Part shown: positions 1 through 6,282 of the stretch, in pieces | Numbering within the stretch: the first letter of the stretch is position 1 | Layout of the letters: each line of letters opens with the position of its first letter | Source: an uncultured Flavobacterium sp. | Lineage (GTDB): Bacteria > Bacteroidota > Bacteroidia > Flavobacteriales > Flavobacteriaceae | Length of the DNA stretch: 6,760 nucleotides | Direction of reading: 5' to 3' | NCBI GenBank assembly: GCA_946886675.1 | Contig: CAMPIZ010000093.1 | Coordinates: 1-6,760, forward strand | The notes under the pieces: model-generated | Databases searched by the model: none | Seen by the model: the letters and a program-made list of their open reading frames with translations, nothing else | Told to the model about the DNA's origin: nothing | Position numbers and translations under genes: made by a program

Positions 1-1495
1 TTTATATATAGGTTCTGAAGAAATAAGAACCGGAAAAACAAAAACCATACACCCGCCTTTTGATCATAAGAAAACGGTAGGCACTTACCATGAAGCCGAA
101 AAAGAGCACGTAGAAAAAGCTATAGAAGCTGCTCTTGCTGCTAAGAAAAAATGGGCTGCAATGGCGTGGGAACACAGGGCTTCTATATTTCTAAAAGCTG
201 CAGAGCTTTTAGCAGGGCCTTACCGTGCTAAAATAAATGCCGCTACCATGATTGCACAGGCAAAAACCGTGCACCAGGCCGAAATTGATTCAGCATGCGA
301 ACTTATAGATTTCCTTCGCTTTAATGTAGAATTCATGTCTCAGATATATGCTGAGCAGCCAATATCTTCAGAAGGTATATGGAATAGAATGGAGCACCGC
401 CCACTGGAAGGATTTGTGTATGCAATTACTCCTTTTAACTTTACCGCTATAGCCGGTAACCTTCCGGCCTCGCCTGCCCTTATGGGTAACGTTGTGGTAT
501 GGAAACCAAGTGCGGCACAGGTTTATAGTGCAAATGTAATTATGGAAGCATTTAAGCTTGCAGGGCTTCCTGATGGTGTTATCAACATGGTTCACGGTAA
601 CCCGGGCATGATTACAGATACACTTATATCAAGTCCTGATTTTGCAGGAGTACATTTTACAGGTTCAACCGGCGTATTTAACGATATATGGGCTAAAATT
701 GGTCAAAATATTGGTAAGTATAAAACATACCCTAGGATTGTAGGGGAAACAGGAGGTAAAGACTTTGTTATTGCCCACCCTACTTCTATACCTGCACAGG
801 TTGCTACAGCGCTTTCAAGAGGTGCTTTTGAGTATCAGGGACAAAAATGTTCTGCTGCTTCAAGGGCATACATACCAAAATCAATATGGCCAAAAGTAAA
901 AGAGCTTTTACTTGCTGATATAGATTCAATGAAAATGGGATCTCCTGAAGACCCTTCAAACTTTGTTTCTGCTGTAATACACGAAGGTTCTTTTGACAAA
1001 CTTGCCAAATACATTGATGCTGCTAAAAATGCTTCGGATGCCGAAATTATTGCAGGTGGCAAGTATGATAAATCTGTGGGTTACTTTGTAGAGCCAACAG
1101 TTATAGTTACCACAAGCCCTAAGTATGACACTATGTGTACTGAGCTTTTTGGCCCAGTACTAACAATATATGTTTATGAAGATGCCAAATGGGAAGAAAC
1201 CCTTAAGCTGGTAGATGAAACATCTCCTTATGCTTTAACAGGGGCTATTTTCAGCCAGGACCGTTATGCTATAGAACAAGGCATGAAAGCACTTGAAAAT
1301 GCGGCCGGTAATTTCTACATCAATGATAAGCCAACAGGCGCTGTTGTAGGCCAGCAGCCATTTGGTGGTGCCAGAGCATCAGGAACAAACGACAAAGCTG
1401 GCTCTGTACTTAACTTATTGCGTTGGGTATCGCCAAGAACTATTAAGGAAACTTTTGTTCCGCCAACGGACTACAGATATCCGTTCTTAGGATAA
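1..1495 (+). CDS. pruA: L-glutamate gamma-semialdehyde (1-pyrroline-5-carboxylate) dehydrogenase, 5'-truncated
   Basis: This enzyme oxidises glutamate semialdehyde (open-chain P5C) to glutamate with NAD+, the second step of proline breakdown, in the cytoplasm. The frame is open from base 2, so the ATG at 161 is internal and the gene begins before the window. About 497 residues are visible; the family (long, ALDH4/eukaryote-like group) is usually about 540, so roughly 45 N-terminal residues are missing. Numbering from base 2, the aldehyde dehydrogenase fold shows FTGSTG in the NAD-binding half, the general-base Glu in VGETGGKDF (residue 249), the catalytic Cys in YQGQKCSAASR (residue 283), and ELFGPVL and PFGGARASGTNDKAG near the C-terminus. 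All key residues are intact. It converges on rsmG and ends at a shared hairpin. The family call is firm; that P5C rather than another semialdehyde is the substrate rests on overall resemblance. Confidence 0.95.
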   Translation, partial: LYIGSEEIRTGKTKTIHPPFDHKKTVGTYHEAEKEHVEKAIEAALAAKKKWAAMAWEHRASIFLKAAELLAGPYRAKINAATMIAQAKTVHQAEIDSACELIDFLRFNVEFMSQIYAEQPISSEGIWNRMEHRPLEGFVYAITPFNFTAIAGNLPASPALMGNVVVWKPSAAQVYSANVIMEAFKLAGLPDGVINMVHGNPGMITDTLISSPDFAGVHFTGSTGVFNDIWAKIGQNIGKYKTYPRIVGETGGKDFVIAHPTSIPAQVATALSRGAFEYQGQKCSAASRAYIPKSIWPKVKELLLADIDSMKMGSPEDPSNFVSAVIHEGSFDKLAKYIDAAKNASDAEIIAGGKYDKSVGYFVEPTVIVTTSPKYDTMCTELFGPVLTIYVYEDAKWEETLKLVDETSPYALTGAIFSQDRYAIEQGMKALENAAGNFYINDKPTGAVVGQQPFGGARASGTNDKAGSVLNLLRWVSPRTIKETFVPPTDYRYPFLG

Positions 1496-1512
1496 TTGAT
1501 AATAACAAAAAT

Positions 1513-1536
1513 GCTTCCGTTTCGGAAGCCTTTTTT
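1513..1536. terminator. Probable bidirectional Rho-independent terminator between pruA and rsmG
   Basis: A perfect 7-bp stem, GCTTCCG at 1513-1519 and CGGAAGC at 1523-1529, encloses a 3-nt loop. On the + strand it is followed by CTTTTTT, 17 bp after the pruA stop. On the - strand it is followed by ATTTTTGTTATT, so it can also end rsmG transcripts. The rsmG stop codon (1535-1537) overlaps the + strand T-tract. Position, stem and U-tracts on both sides support a shared terminator; termination itself is inferred. Confidence 0.85.
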
Positions 1537-2164
1537 ATACTTTATATTTCATTGCAAGATGCACCACTTTTTTGGTTTCAAAAAAGTCATCTTCAAAATA
1601 ATCAGAAAGATCATAAATAGTGGTTTTTTGAAAAACCTTAAGTTCTTCGGAAAGATCACCACCCTTTAGATATAAAATACCATTAGGCAAATCATGATTT
1701 TGCTCTTTCTTTATTTTACCTCTCACCCACTTTACAAAATCAGGCATATTGGTAACGGCACGGCTCACAATAAAGTCAAAATCTTTATTCACTGTCTCTG
1801 CCCTTTTCTGCTCAGCTTTTACATTTTTAAGCCCTAATGCGGCAGCTATCTCGTTAACCACTTTTATTTTTTTGGCAATAACATCAATAAGGTAAAAATT
1901 GGTTTCAGGAAATAATATAGCTAGTGGTATACCTGGGAAACCGCCGCCTGTACCTACATCCATAACATGAGCGCCAGACTTAAACTCCATAACTTTGGCA
2001 ATTCCCAGCGAATGCAGCACGTGCCTTGTATAAAGCTCATCAATATCTTTCCTGGAAATCACATTTATTTTTGAGTTCCATTCGGTATAAAGGCTTTCAA
2101 GCCTGGCAAACTGATCACGCTGTTTTTCGGTAATATTTGGAAAATACTTAATTATCTCCTGCAT
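1535..2164 (-). CDS. rsmG: 16S rRNA (guanine(527)-N7)-methyltransferase RsmG (GidB)
   Basis: RsmG transfers a methyl group from S-adenosylmethionine to N7 of G527 (E. coli numbering) in 16S rRNA; loss of it is known to give low-level streptomycin resistance. From the ATG at 2164 the protein has 209 residues, normal for the family. NVISR lies at 34-38 and RHVLHSLG at 47-54; the latter matches the E. coli region RHILDS but with His for Asp. The SAM-binding motif I is VMDVGTGGGFPGIPLAI (67-83), with LIDV (92-95) at the next strand and SRAV at 134-137. A longer reading frame starts at a TTG at 2182, but that TTG is the end of a consensus -7 promoter element, and MQEIIKYFPNIT is the usual kind of N-terminus, so ATG 2164 is chosen. 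The gene stands alone, divergent from the desaturase and convergent with pruA. Confidence 0.95.
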   Translation of the reverse strand: MQEIIKYFPNITEKQRDQFARLESLYTEWNSKINVISRKDIDELYTRHVLHSLGIAKVMEFKSGAHVMDVGTGGGFPGIPLAILFPETNFYLIDVIAKKIKVVNEIAAALGLKNVKAEQKRAETVNKDFDFIVSRAVTNMPDFVKWVRGKIKKEQNHDLPNGILYLKGGDLSEELKVFQKTTIYDLSDYFEDDFFETKKVVHLAMKYKV

Positions 2165-2179
2165 TATTTTATTTTTAGG

Positions 2180-2187
2180 CAAAAGTA
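2180..2187 (-). promoter_or_regulatory. Bacteroidetes-type -7 promoter element for rsmG
   Basis: Read on the - strand this is TACTTTTG, an exact match to TAnnTTTG, the Bacteroidetes primary sigma factor -7 element. No clear TTTG was found 19-21 bp upstream, so the -33 half is weak or absent. Transcription would start about 5 nt past the G, leaving a leader of only about 10 nt before the ATG at 2164. The match is seen directly; promoter activity is inferred. Confidence 0.55.
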
Positions 2188-2220
2188 AGCATTTTAACCC
2201 GCTAATTTTTATATCATTTT

Positions 2221-2253
2221 TTTCGGTTAGCTCCCTTTTAATAATTACCTTTG
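2221..2253 (+). promoter_or_regulatory. Bacteroidetes-type promoter for the desaturase gene
   Basis: TACCTTTG at 2246-2253 matches TAnnTTTG exactly. TTTC at 2221-2224, one base from the TTTG/TTG -33 element, lies 21 bp upstream. The predicted transcription start is near 2258, after the ATG at 2254 and before the ATG at 2281. That supports the downstream start, with a leader of about 20 nt. The element lies about 58 bp from the rsmG -7 element on the opposite strand. Confidence 0.6.
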
Positions 2254-2280
2254 ATGTCCTTGGATTTCAATCATAAATAC

Positions 2281-3375
2281 ATGAATATCAACACTCCCGT
2301 TTTTTCGAAAAACGATTCTATAAAATTTTTCAGAACGCTTAACAAACGTGTTAACGAATACTTTAAAGAAAACAATATAAAAAAGACAGGAAACTGGCTG
2401 CTGCATTTAAAAACAATTATAATGTTTGCTCTTTTCCTTGCTCCATATTTTATCCTGCTTACACTTAATATACCCGTATGGGCCCAACTGCTTTTAACTA
2501 TAGTTATGGGCATTGGCATGGCAGGTGTGGGTATGAATGTAATGCACGATGGCAACCACGGTTCCTATTCGTCAAAATCATGGCTTAATAAATTCATGGG
2601 AGGCAGTATTTATATCCTGGCCGGCAATGTTTACAACTGGCAGGTACAGCACAATGTACTGCACCATACTTATACTAACATTCATGGCCATGATGAAGAT
2701 CTTGATGCAGGCAGGATAATACGTTTTACACACACGGCCAAGTGGAGGAAATTTCACAAATTTCAGCACTACTATTCGGTTTTCCTGTATGGGCTGCTAA
2801 CATTTAACTGGGCTATTACTACCGACATTAAGCAAATGAGAAGGTATATTAAAAAAGGGCTTTCTTATGGCAAGTTTCAAAGTCCGGTAAAACAATGGAC
2901 TATGCTTGTGGTAACAAAACTGCTTTATGTAACAATATGGCTGGCAATCCCTATGATACTGGGTATTGTATGGTGGAAGGTATTAATAGGCTTTTTTGTA
3001 ATGCATTATACTGCAGGCCTTATTTTAAGCGTTGTTTTCCAGCTTGCACATGTTGTGGAGGAAACACAAAACCCTATTCCTGACGAAAATGGTGAAATGG
3101 AAAACACCTGGGCTATACACCAATTGTACACTACTGCTAATTTTGCCCCTAAAAACAAAATAGTAAATTGGTTTACAGGAGGACTTAACCACCAGATAGA
3201 ACATCACATTTTTCCGCATATAAGCCACATACATTATGGCGCTATTGCTAAAATTGTAAAACAAACAGCAAAGGAGCATAACCTGCCATACCATGAGTTT
3301 AAAACCATGCGTGAGGCAGTGGCAGCACATTTCAGGCATCTTAAAGAGCTGGGCATGAAGCCGGCTTTAAATTAA
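2281..3375 (+). CDS. Membrane fatty acid (acyl-lipid/acyl-CoA) desaturase without cytochrome b5 domain
   Basis: This is an integral-membrane di-iron desaturase that introduces a double bond into a fatty acyl chain, probably tuning membrane fluidity. It belongs to the DesA/front-end desaturase family (COG3239 type). From ATG 2281 it has 364 residues. The three histidine boxes are HDGNH (89-93), HNVLHH (124-129) and QIEHH (305-309), with a further His in QLAHVVEE (257). The box III Gln is typical of the Delta5/Delta6-like subgroup. Hydrophobic segments lie near 45-62, 68-88, 165-180 and 205-255. There is no N-terminal cytochrome b5 domain (no HPGG motif), so electrons probably come from a ferredoxin. 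The frame also opens at ATG 2254 and TTG 2251, adding about 9 residues, but a consensus promoter element ends at 2253, and MNINTPVFSK resembles the N-terminus I recall for relatives. The next gene starts 31 bp later with no clear promoter between, suggesting co-transcription. Substrate and regiospecificity cannot be read from the sequence. Confidence 0.93.
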   Translation: MNINTPVFSKNDSIKFFRTLNKRVNEYFKENNIKKTGNWLLHLKTIIMFALFLAPYFILLTLNIPVWAQLLLTIVMGIGMAGVGMNVMHDGNHGSYSSKSWLNKFMGGSIYILAGNVYNWQVQHNVLHHTYTNIHGHDEDLDAGRIIRFTHTAKWRKFHKFQHYYSVFLYGLLTFNWAITTDIKQMRRYIKKGLSYGKFQSPVKQWTMLVVTKLLYVTIWLAIPMILGIVWWKVLIGFFVMHYTAGLILSVVFQLAHVVEETQNPIPDENGEMENTWAIHQLYTTANFAPKNKIVNWFTGGLNHQIEHHIFPHISHIHYGAIAKIVKQTAKEHNLPYHEFKTMREAVAAHFRHLKELGMKPALN

Positions 3376-3406
3376 TATTTTATACTCAAAACAAACAGAA
3401 TACAAA

Positions 3407-4591
3407 ATGAATCAGCTTTCTGACAGGATTAATAACCTATCCACTTCTCAAACACTTGCCATGGCAGCAAAAGCCAGGGAGCTAAAAGCACAAGGAAAAG
3501 ATATAATAAGCCTAAGCCTGGGCGAACCGGATTTTAATACTCCGGATTTTATAAAAGAGGCAGCCAAAAAAGCCATAGACGAAAATTACAGCACATATCC
3601 TCCTGTTGACGGTTATATTGATCTTAAAGAAGCCATTTGCCGTAAATTTAAAAGAGATAACGGACTTGAATACAAACCATCGCAAATTGTAGTTTCTACG
3701 GGTGCAAAGCAATCGCTTTACAATATCGCACAGGTAATGCTTAATGATGGTGATGAGGTCATACTCCCTGCGCCATACTGGGTAAGCTATGTGGAAATTG
3801 TTAAGCTTTCCGGCGGTGTACCGGTTGAGGTACCTACATCAGTAGAAACAGAGTTTAAAATAACTCCTGAGCAGCTTGAAGCGGCTATTACCCCAAAAAC
3901 AAAAATGATGTGGTTTAGCTCACCTTGTAACCCAAGCGGTTCAGTTTATAATCGTGAAGAGCTAACTGCTATTGCAAAAGTGCTGGAAAAATATCCTAAT
4001 ATATATGTTGTGTCAGACGAGATATATGAGCACATTAACTACTCAGGGAACTTTTGCAGTATAGGTTCTGTTCCCGGTATGCTGGAAAGAACCATTACCG
4101 TAAACGGGGTTGCAAAGGCATTTGCCATGACAGGATGGAGAATAGGCTACATAGGCGCTCCGGAGTTTATTGCCAAGGCATGTACAAAAATGCAGGGACA
4201 GGTTACCAGTGGTGCAAACAGCATTGCACAGCGTGCCACCATTGCCGCTGTAGAGGCCGATCCGTCTGCTATAAAATATATGGTAGATGCTTTCCACAAA
4301 AGAAGAGACCTGGTTATTAAACTTGCTAAAGAAATACCTGGCTTTAAAATAAATGTACCGGAAGGGGCATTTTATGTTTTCCCGGATGTATCATACTACT
4401 TTGGAAAAACAATTAAAGGCATGGAAATTAAAAATGCCGATGATTTTTCTATGTTCCTGCTTGAGTATGCTCATGTAGCAACTGTTACAGGAGATGCATT
4501 TGGTAATCCCGATTGTATCCGCCTTTCATATGCTACCAGCGAAGAACAGCTTACAGAAGCGTTAAAAAGGATAAAAGAGGCACTTTCTTAA
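3407..4591 (+). CDS. Class I pyridoxal-phosphate aminotransferase, aspartate aminotransferase type (subgroup Ib)
   Basis: This PLP-dependent enzyme moves an amino group between an amino acid and a 2-oxo acid, most likely aspartate/2-oxoglutarate, in the cytoplasm. Its 394 residues match the family length. Visible motifs are SLGEPDF (37-43), the cofactor phosphate loop STGAKQ (97-102), PAPYW with the ring-stacking aromatic (121-125), Asn175 in PCNPSG, Asp204 in SDEIYE (pairs with the pyridine nitrogen), Lys237 in NGVAKAFAMTGWRIGY (Schiff base), and Arg372 in RLSYA (substrate carboxylate). All catalytic residues are present. The fold-type I, Ib-like pattern is clear, but Ib members include aspartate, prephenate and aromatic aminotransferases, so aspC is not assigned as a symbol. 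It follows the desaturase by 31 bp and is closed by a strong hairpin 11 bp after its stop. No functional link to lipid desaturation is evident. Confidence 0.92.
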   Translation: MNQLSDRINNLSTSQTLAMAAKARELKAQGKDIISLSLGEPDFNTPDFIKEAAKKAIDENYSTYPPVDGYIDLKEAICRKFKRDNGLEYKPSQIVVSTGAKQSLYNIAQVMLNDGDEVILPAPYWVSYVEIVKLSGGVPVEVPTSVETEFKITPEQLEAAITPKTKMMWFSSPCNPSGSVYNREELTAIAKVLEKYPNIYVVSDEIYEHINYSGNFCSIGSVPGMLERTITVNGVAKAFAMTGWRIGYIGAPEFIAKACTKMQGQVTSGANSIAQRATIAAVEADPSAIKYMVDAFHKRRDLVIKLAKEIPGFKINVPEGAFYVFPDVSYYFGKTIKGMEIKNADDFSMFLLEYAHVATVTGDAFGNPDCIRLSYATSEEQLTEALKRIKEALS

Positions 4592-4602
4592 ATATAAAAC
4601 GG

Positions 4603-4632
4603 CCCTGCTTACACTAAGCAGGGTTTTGGTTT
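4603..4632 (+). terminator. Rho-independent terminator after the aminotransferase gene
   Basis: A perfect 9-bp stem, CCCTGCTTA (4603-4611) and TAAGCAGGG (4615-4623), has a CAC loop and is followed by TTTTGGTTT. It begins 11 bp after the aminotransferase stop and ends 21 bp before the purT ATG. It is a strong candidate terminator for the desaturase-aminotransferase transcript. The T-tract is broken by GG, so some read-through into purT is possible. Confidence 0.85.
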
Positions 4633-4644
4633 ACTATATAAATC

Positions 4645-5811
4645 ATGCAAAAAAAAATACTTTTATTAGGTTCCGGAGAATTAGGTAAGGAATTTGTAAT
4701 CGCTGCGCAGCGCATAGGGCAAACAGTAATTGCTGTAGACAGCTATCATGGCGCCCCTGCCATGCAGGTAGCCGATGGTTTTGAAGTGATCAATATGCTT
4801 GATGGGGCTGCACTTGATGCGGTTGTAGCTAAGCATAAACCTGATTTTATTGTACCTGAAATTGAAGCCATCAGGACCGAGCGCTTCTACGATTATGAAA
4901 AACAGGGTATAACAGTAGTACCTTCTGCCAAGGCAGCCAATTTTACTATGAACCGTAAAGCCATACGCGACCTTGCCGCAAAAGAACTGGGGCTTCGTAC
5001 TGCAAACTACCGCTATGCCACATCGGCCGAAGAGCTTGAAAAAGCAGTAGCAGAAGTGGGTATGCCCTGCGTGGTTAAGCCGCTTATGTCTTCTTCAGGT
5101 AAAGGGCAGTCAACTATAAAATCTGAAGAAGATATTGAAAAGGCGTGGAACTATGCTGTAGAAGGCTCGCGTGGCGATGTTGTAGAAGTTATAGTAGAAG
5201 CTTTTGTAAATTTCCACTCAGAAATTACACTGCTAACCGTTACTCAAAATAACAACCCAACATTGTTTTGTGCCCCCATAGGCCACAGGCAGGAACGCGG
5301 TGACTACCAGGAAAGCTGGCAGCCGGCAAAAGTTAGCGATAAAGATATAGCAGAGGCCCAGGACATGGCACGTAAAGTGACAGAAGCGCTGGGTGGTGCA
5401 GGCATTTTTGGTGTAGAATTTTTTCTTACTGATGAAGGGGTATATTTCTCAGAGCTTTCCCCAAGGCCGCATGATACAGGAATGGTTACACTGGCCGGAA
5501 CACAGAATTTTAACGAGTTTGAGCTTCATCTCCGTGCTATATTAAGCCTGCCAATAGCCGAAATAACTCTTGAAAGAAATGGGGCAAGCGCTGTTATACT
5601 TGCTTCTGAAAATAGTATTAACCCAACTTTTAGTGGCGTAGAAAGTATAGCTGCACTGCCTAAAACCGATTTCAGGCTTTTTGGTAAACCTACTTCACGT
5701 CCTTACAGAAGGATGGGTGTGGCTCTTACTTATGACAGTACTGAATCTTCTGTAGAAACTGTGGTTGAAAAAGCAAAGAAAGCTGCTGCGTTGGTTAAGG
5801 TAAATTGTTAA
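4645..5811 (+). CDS. purT: Formate-dependent phosphoribosylglycinamide formyltransferase (GAR transformylase 2)
   Basis: PurT joins formate to glycinamide ribonucleotide using ATP, via formyl phosphate, giving formyl-GAR: the third step of purine synthesis without the folate cofactor that PurN needs. Its 388 residues compare with 392 in E. coli. The protein has the ATP-grasp layout: an N-terminal nucleotide-binding domain with [10 protein letters not shown] (7-16) and [10 protein letters not shown] (69-78), then [18 protein letters not shown] (102-119), the ATP-binding loop SSSGKGQS (149-156), and Glu258 (GVEFF) and Glu270 ([12 protein letters not shown]). The two Glu are 12 residues apart, as are the E. 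coli Mg2+ ligands. [10 protein letters not shown] starts at 352. Start ATG 4645 places the glycine-rich loop at the expected distance. The gene stands alone between two hairpins; no TAnnTTTG element is visible in the 53 bp before it. Confidence 0.97.
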   Translation: MQKKILLLGSGELGKEFVIAAQRIGQTVIAVDSYHGAPAMQVADGFEVINMLDGAALDAVVAKHKPDFIVPEIEAIRTERFYDYEKQGITVVPSAKAANFTMNRKAIRDLAAKELGLRTANYRYATSAEELEKAVAEVGMPCVVKPLMSSSGKGQSTIKSEEDIEKAWNYAVEGSRGDVVEVIVEAFVNFHSEITLLTVTQNNNPTLFCAPIGHRQERGDYQESWQPAKVSDKDIAEAQDMARKVTEALGGAGIFGVEFFLTDEGVYFSELSPRPHDTGMVTLAGTQNFNEFELHLRAILSLPIAEITLERNGASAVILASENSINPTFSGVESIAALPKTDFRLFGKPTSRPYRRMGVALTYDSTESSVETVVEKAKKAAALVKVNC

Positions 5812-5829
5812 TAACTAAAAATGGTCCGC

Positions 5830-5860
5830 TTTCCTGTTAGTTGTAAAACTAATATTTTTA
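5830..5860 (+). promoter_or_regulatory. Possible promoter for the lipoprotein gene
   Basis: TATTTTTA at 5853-5860 differs from TAnnTTTG only in the last base. TTTC at 5830-5833 lies 19 bp upstream, in the place of the -33 TTTG. A start near 5866 would give a leader of about 20 nt before ATG 5888, like that predicted for the desaturase. In AT-rich DNA such near matches arise by chance, so support is modest. Confidence 0.35.
5835..5859 (+). terminator. Weak AT-rich hairpin after purT, possible terminator
   Basis: TGTTAGTT (5835-5842) pairs with AACTAATA (5847-5854), including one G-T pair, around a GTAA loop, and is followed by TTTTT. It lies 24 bp after the purT stop. The stem is short and AT-rich, so termination would be inefficient at best, and it overlaps a possible promoter for the next gene. 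It may be chance in AT-rich DNA. Confidence 0.35.
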
Positions 5861-5887
5861 CAAAAAATCAATAAAACCACATCAAAA

Positions 5888-6277
5888 ATGAAACAATTAA
5901 GATCTATTGCGATAGCAGCAGTATTATCATTATCACTTTTTTCATGTTCAGGCAATGGCCCTGAGGGAGTTACTAAAGAGTTTGTTAAGCACACCAGCCA
6001 GGGTGAATTTGCCGAAGCTAAGGAACTATGTACCGAAAAAACAGCTTCGTTACTAAGCATGGCAGAAGGTTTTGCAGGCGATAAAATAGCTGAAATGAAA
6101 GAAAAGAATAAAGATATTGACGTTGAAATTGTATCTTCTGACGTGAAAGATGATAAAGCTACCGTAAAATATAAGGTTACAGGTGGTGAAAACATCGATG
6201 CACAGGAAAAAGAATTAGATTTAGTAAAAGTAGATGGCGACTGGAAAGTTGACATTAACAAAGAAGGCATGAGGTAA
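5888..6277 (+). CDS. Small DUF4878-like lipoprotein
   Basis: This 129-residue protein begins with a lipoprotein signal peptide: MKQLR, a hydrophobic stretch at 7-18, and the lipobox LFSC with the lipidated Cys at 20. The mature part is small, acidic and lysine-rich. It has a helical region (GVTKEFVKHTSQGEFAEAK, 27-45) and then strands ending in VDGDWKVDINKEG (115-127). This pattern (helix for accumulation, then KATVKYKV and a terminal GDWKV strand) is that of the DUF4878/NTF2-like lipoproteins common in Bacteroidetes; no function is established for them. After Cys20 comes SGNGPEG, without the acid-rich export signal linked to surface display in this phylum, so it probably faces the periplasm. 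Two stop codons in tandem (6275-6280) end the gene, and the next ATG follows at 6283. The lipoprotein call is strong; the family call is from memory of the pattern. Confidence 0.85.
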   Translation: MKQLRSIAIAAVLSLSLFSCSGNGPEGVTKEFVKHTSQGEFAEAKELCTEKTASLLSMAEGFAGDKIAEMKEKNKDIDVEIVSSDVKDDKATVKYKVTGGENIDAQEKELDLVKVDGDWKVDINKEGMR

Positions 6278-6282
6278 TAACA

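Noticed and set aside
11..31. Inverted repeat GGTTCT / AGAACC
   Set aside because: Only 6 bp with a 9-nt loop, inside pruA coding sequence; expected by chance and no T-tract follows.
161..163. ATG as the start of pruA
   Set aside because: The same frame is open back to base 2 and the upstream residues fit the family N-terminal region, so the gene begins before the window.
3025..3339. A 104-codon - strand frame opposite the desaturase
   Set aside because: Lies inside a conserved gene with intact histidine boxes; the residue pattern is the reverse reading of transmembrane codons.
3376..3406. TATTTTATAC in the 31-bp gap as a promoter for the aminotransferase
   Set aside because: Does not match TAnnTTTG (no terminal G) and lacks a -33 partner; AT-rich spacer is the simpler reading.
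4043..4320. Overlapping open frames on both strands within the aminotransferase gene
   Set aside because: Both are rich in Cys, His and Tyr, with no motif, and overlap the region encoding the catalytic Lys.
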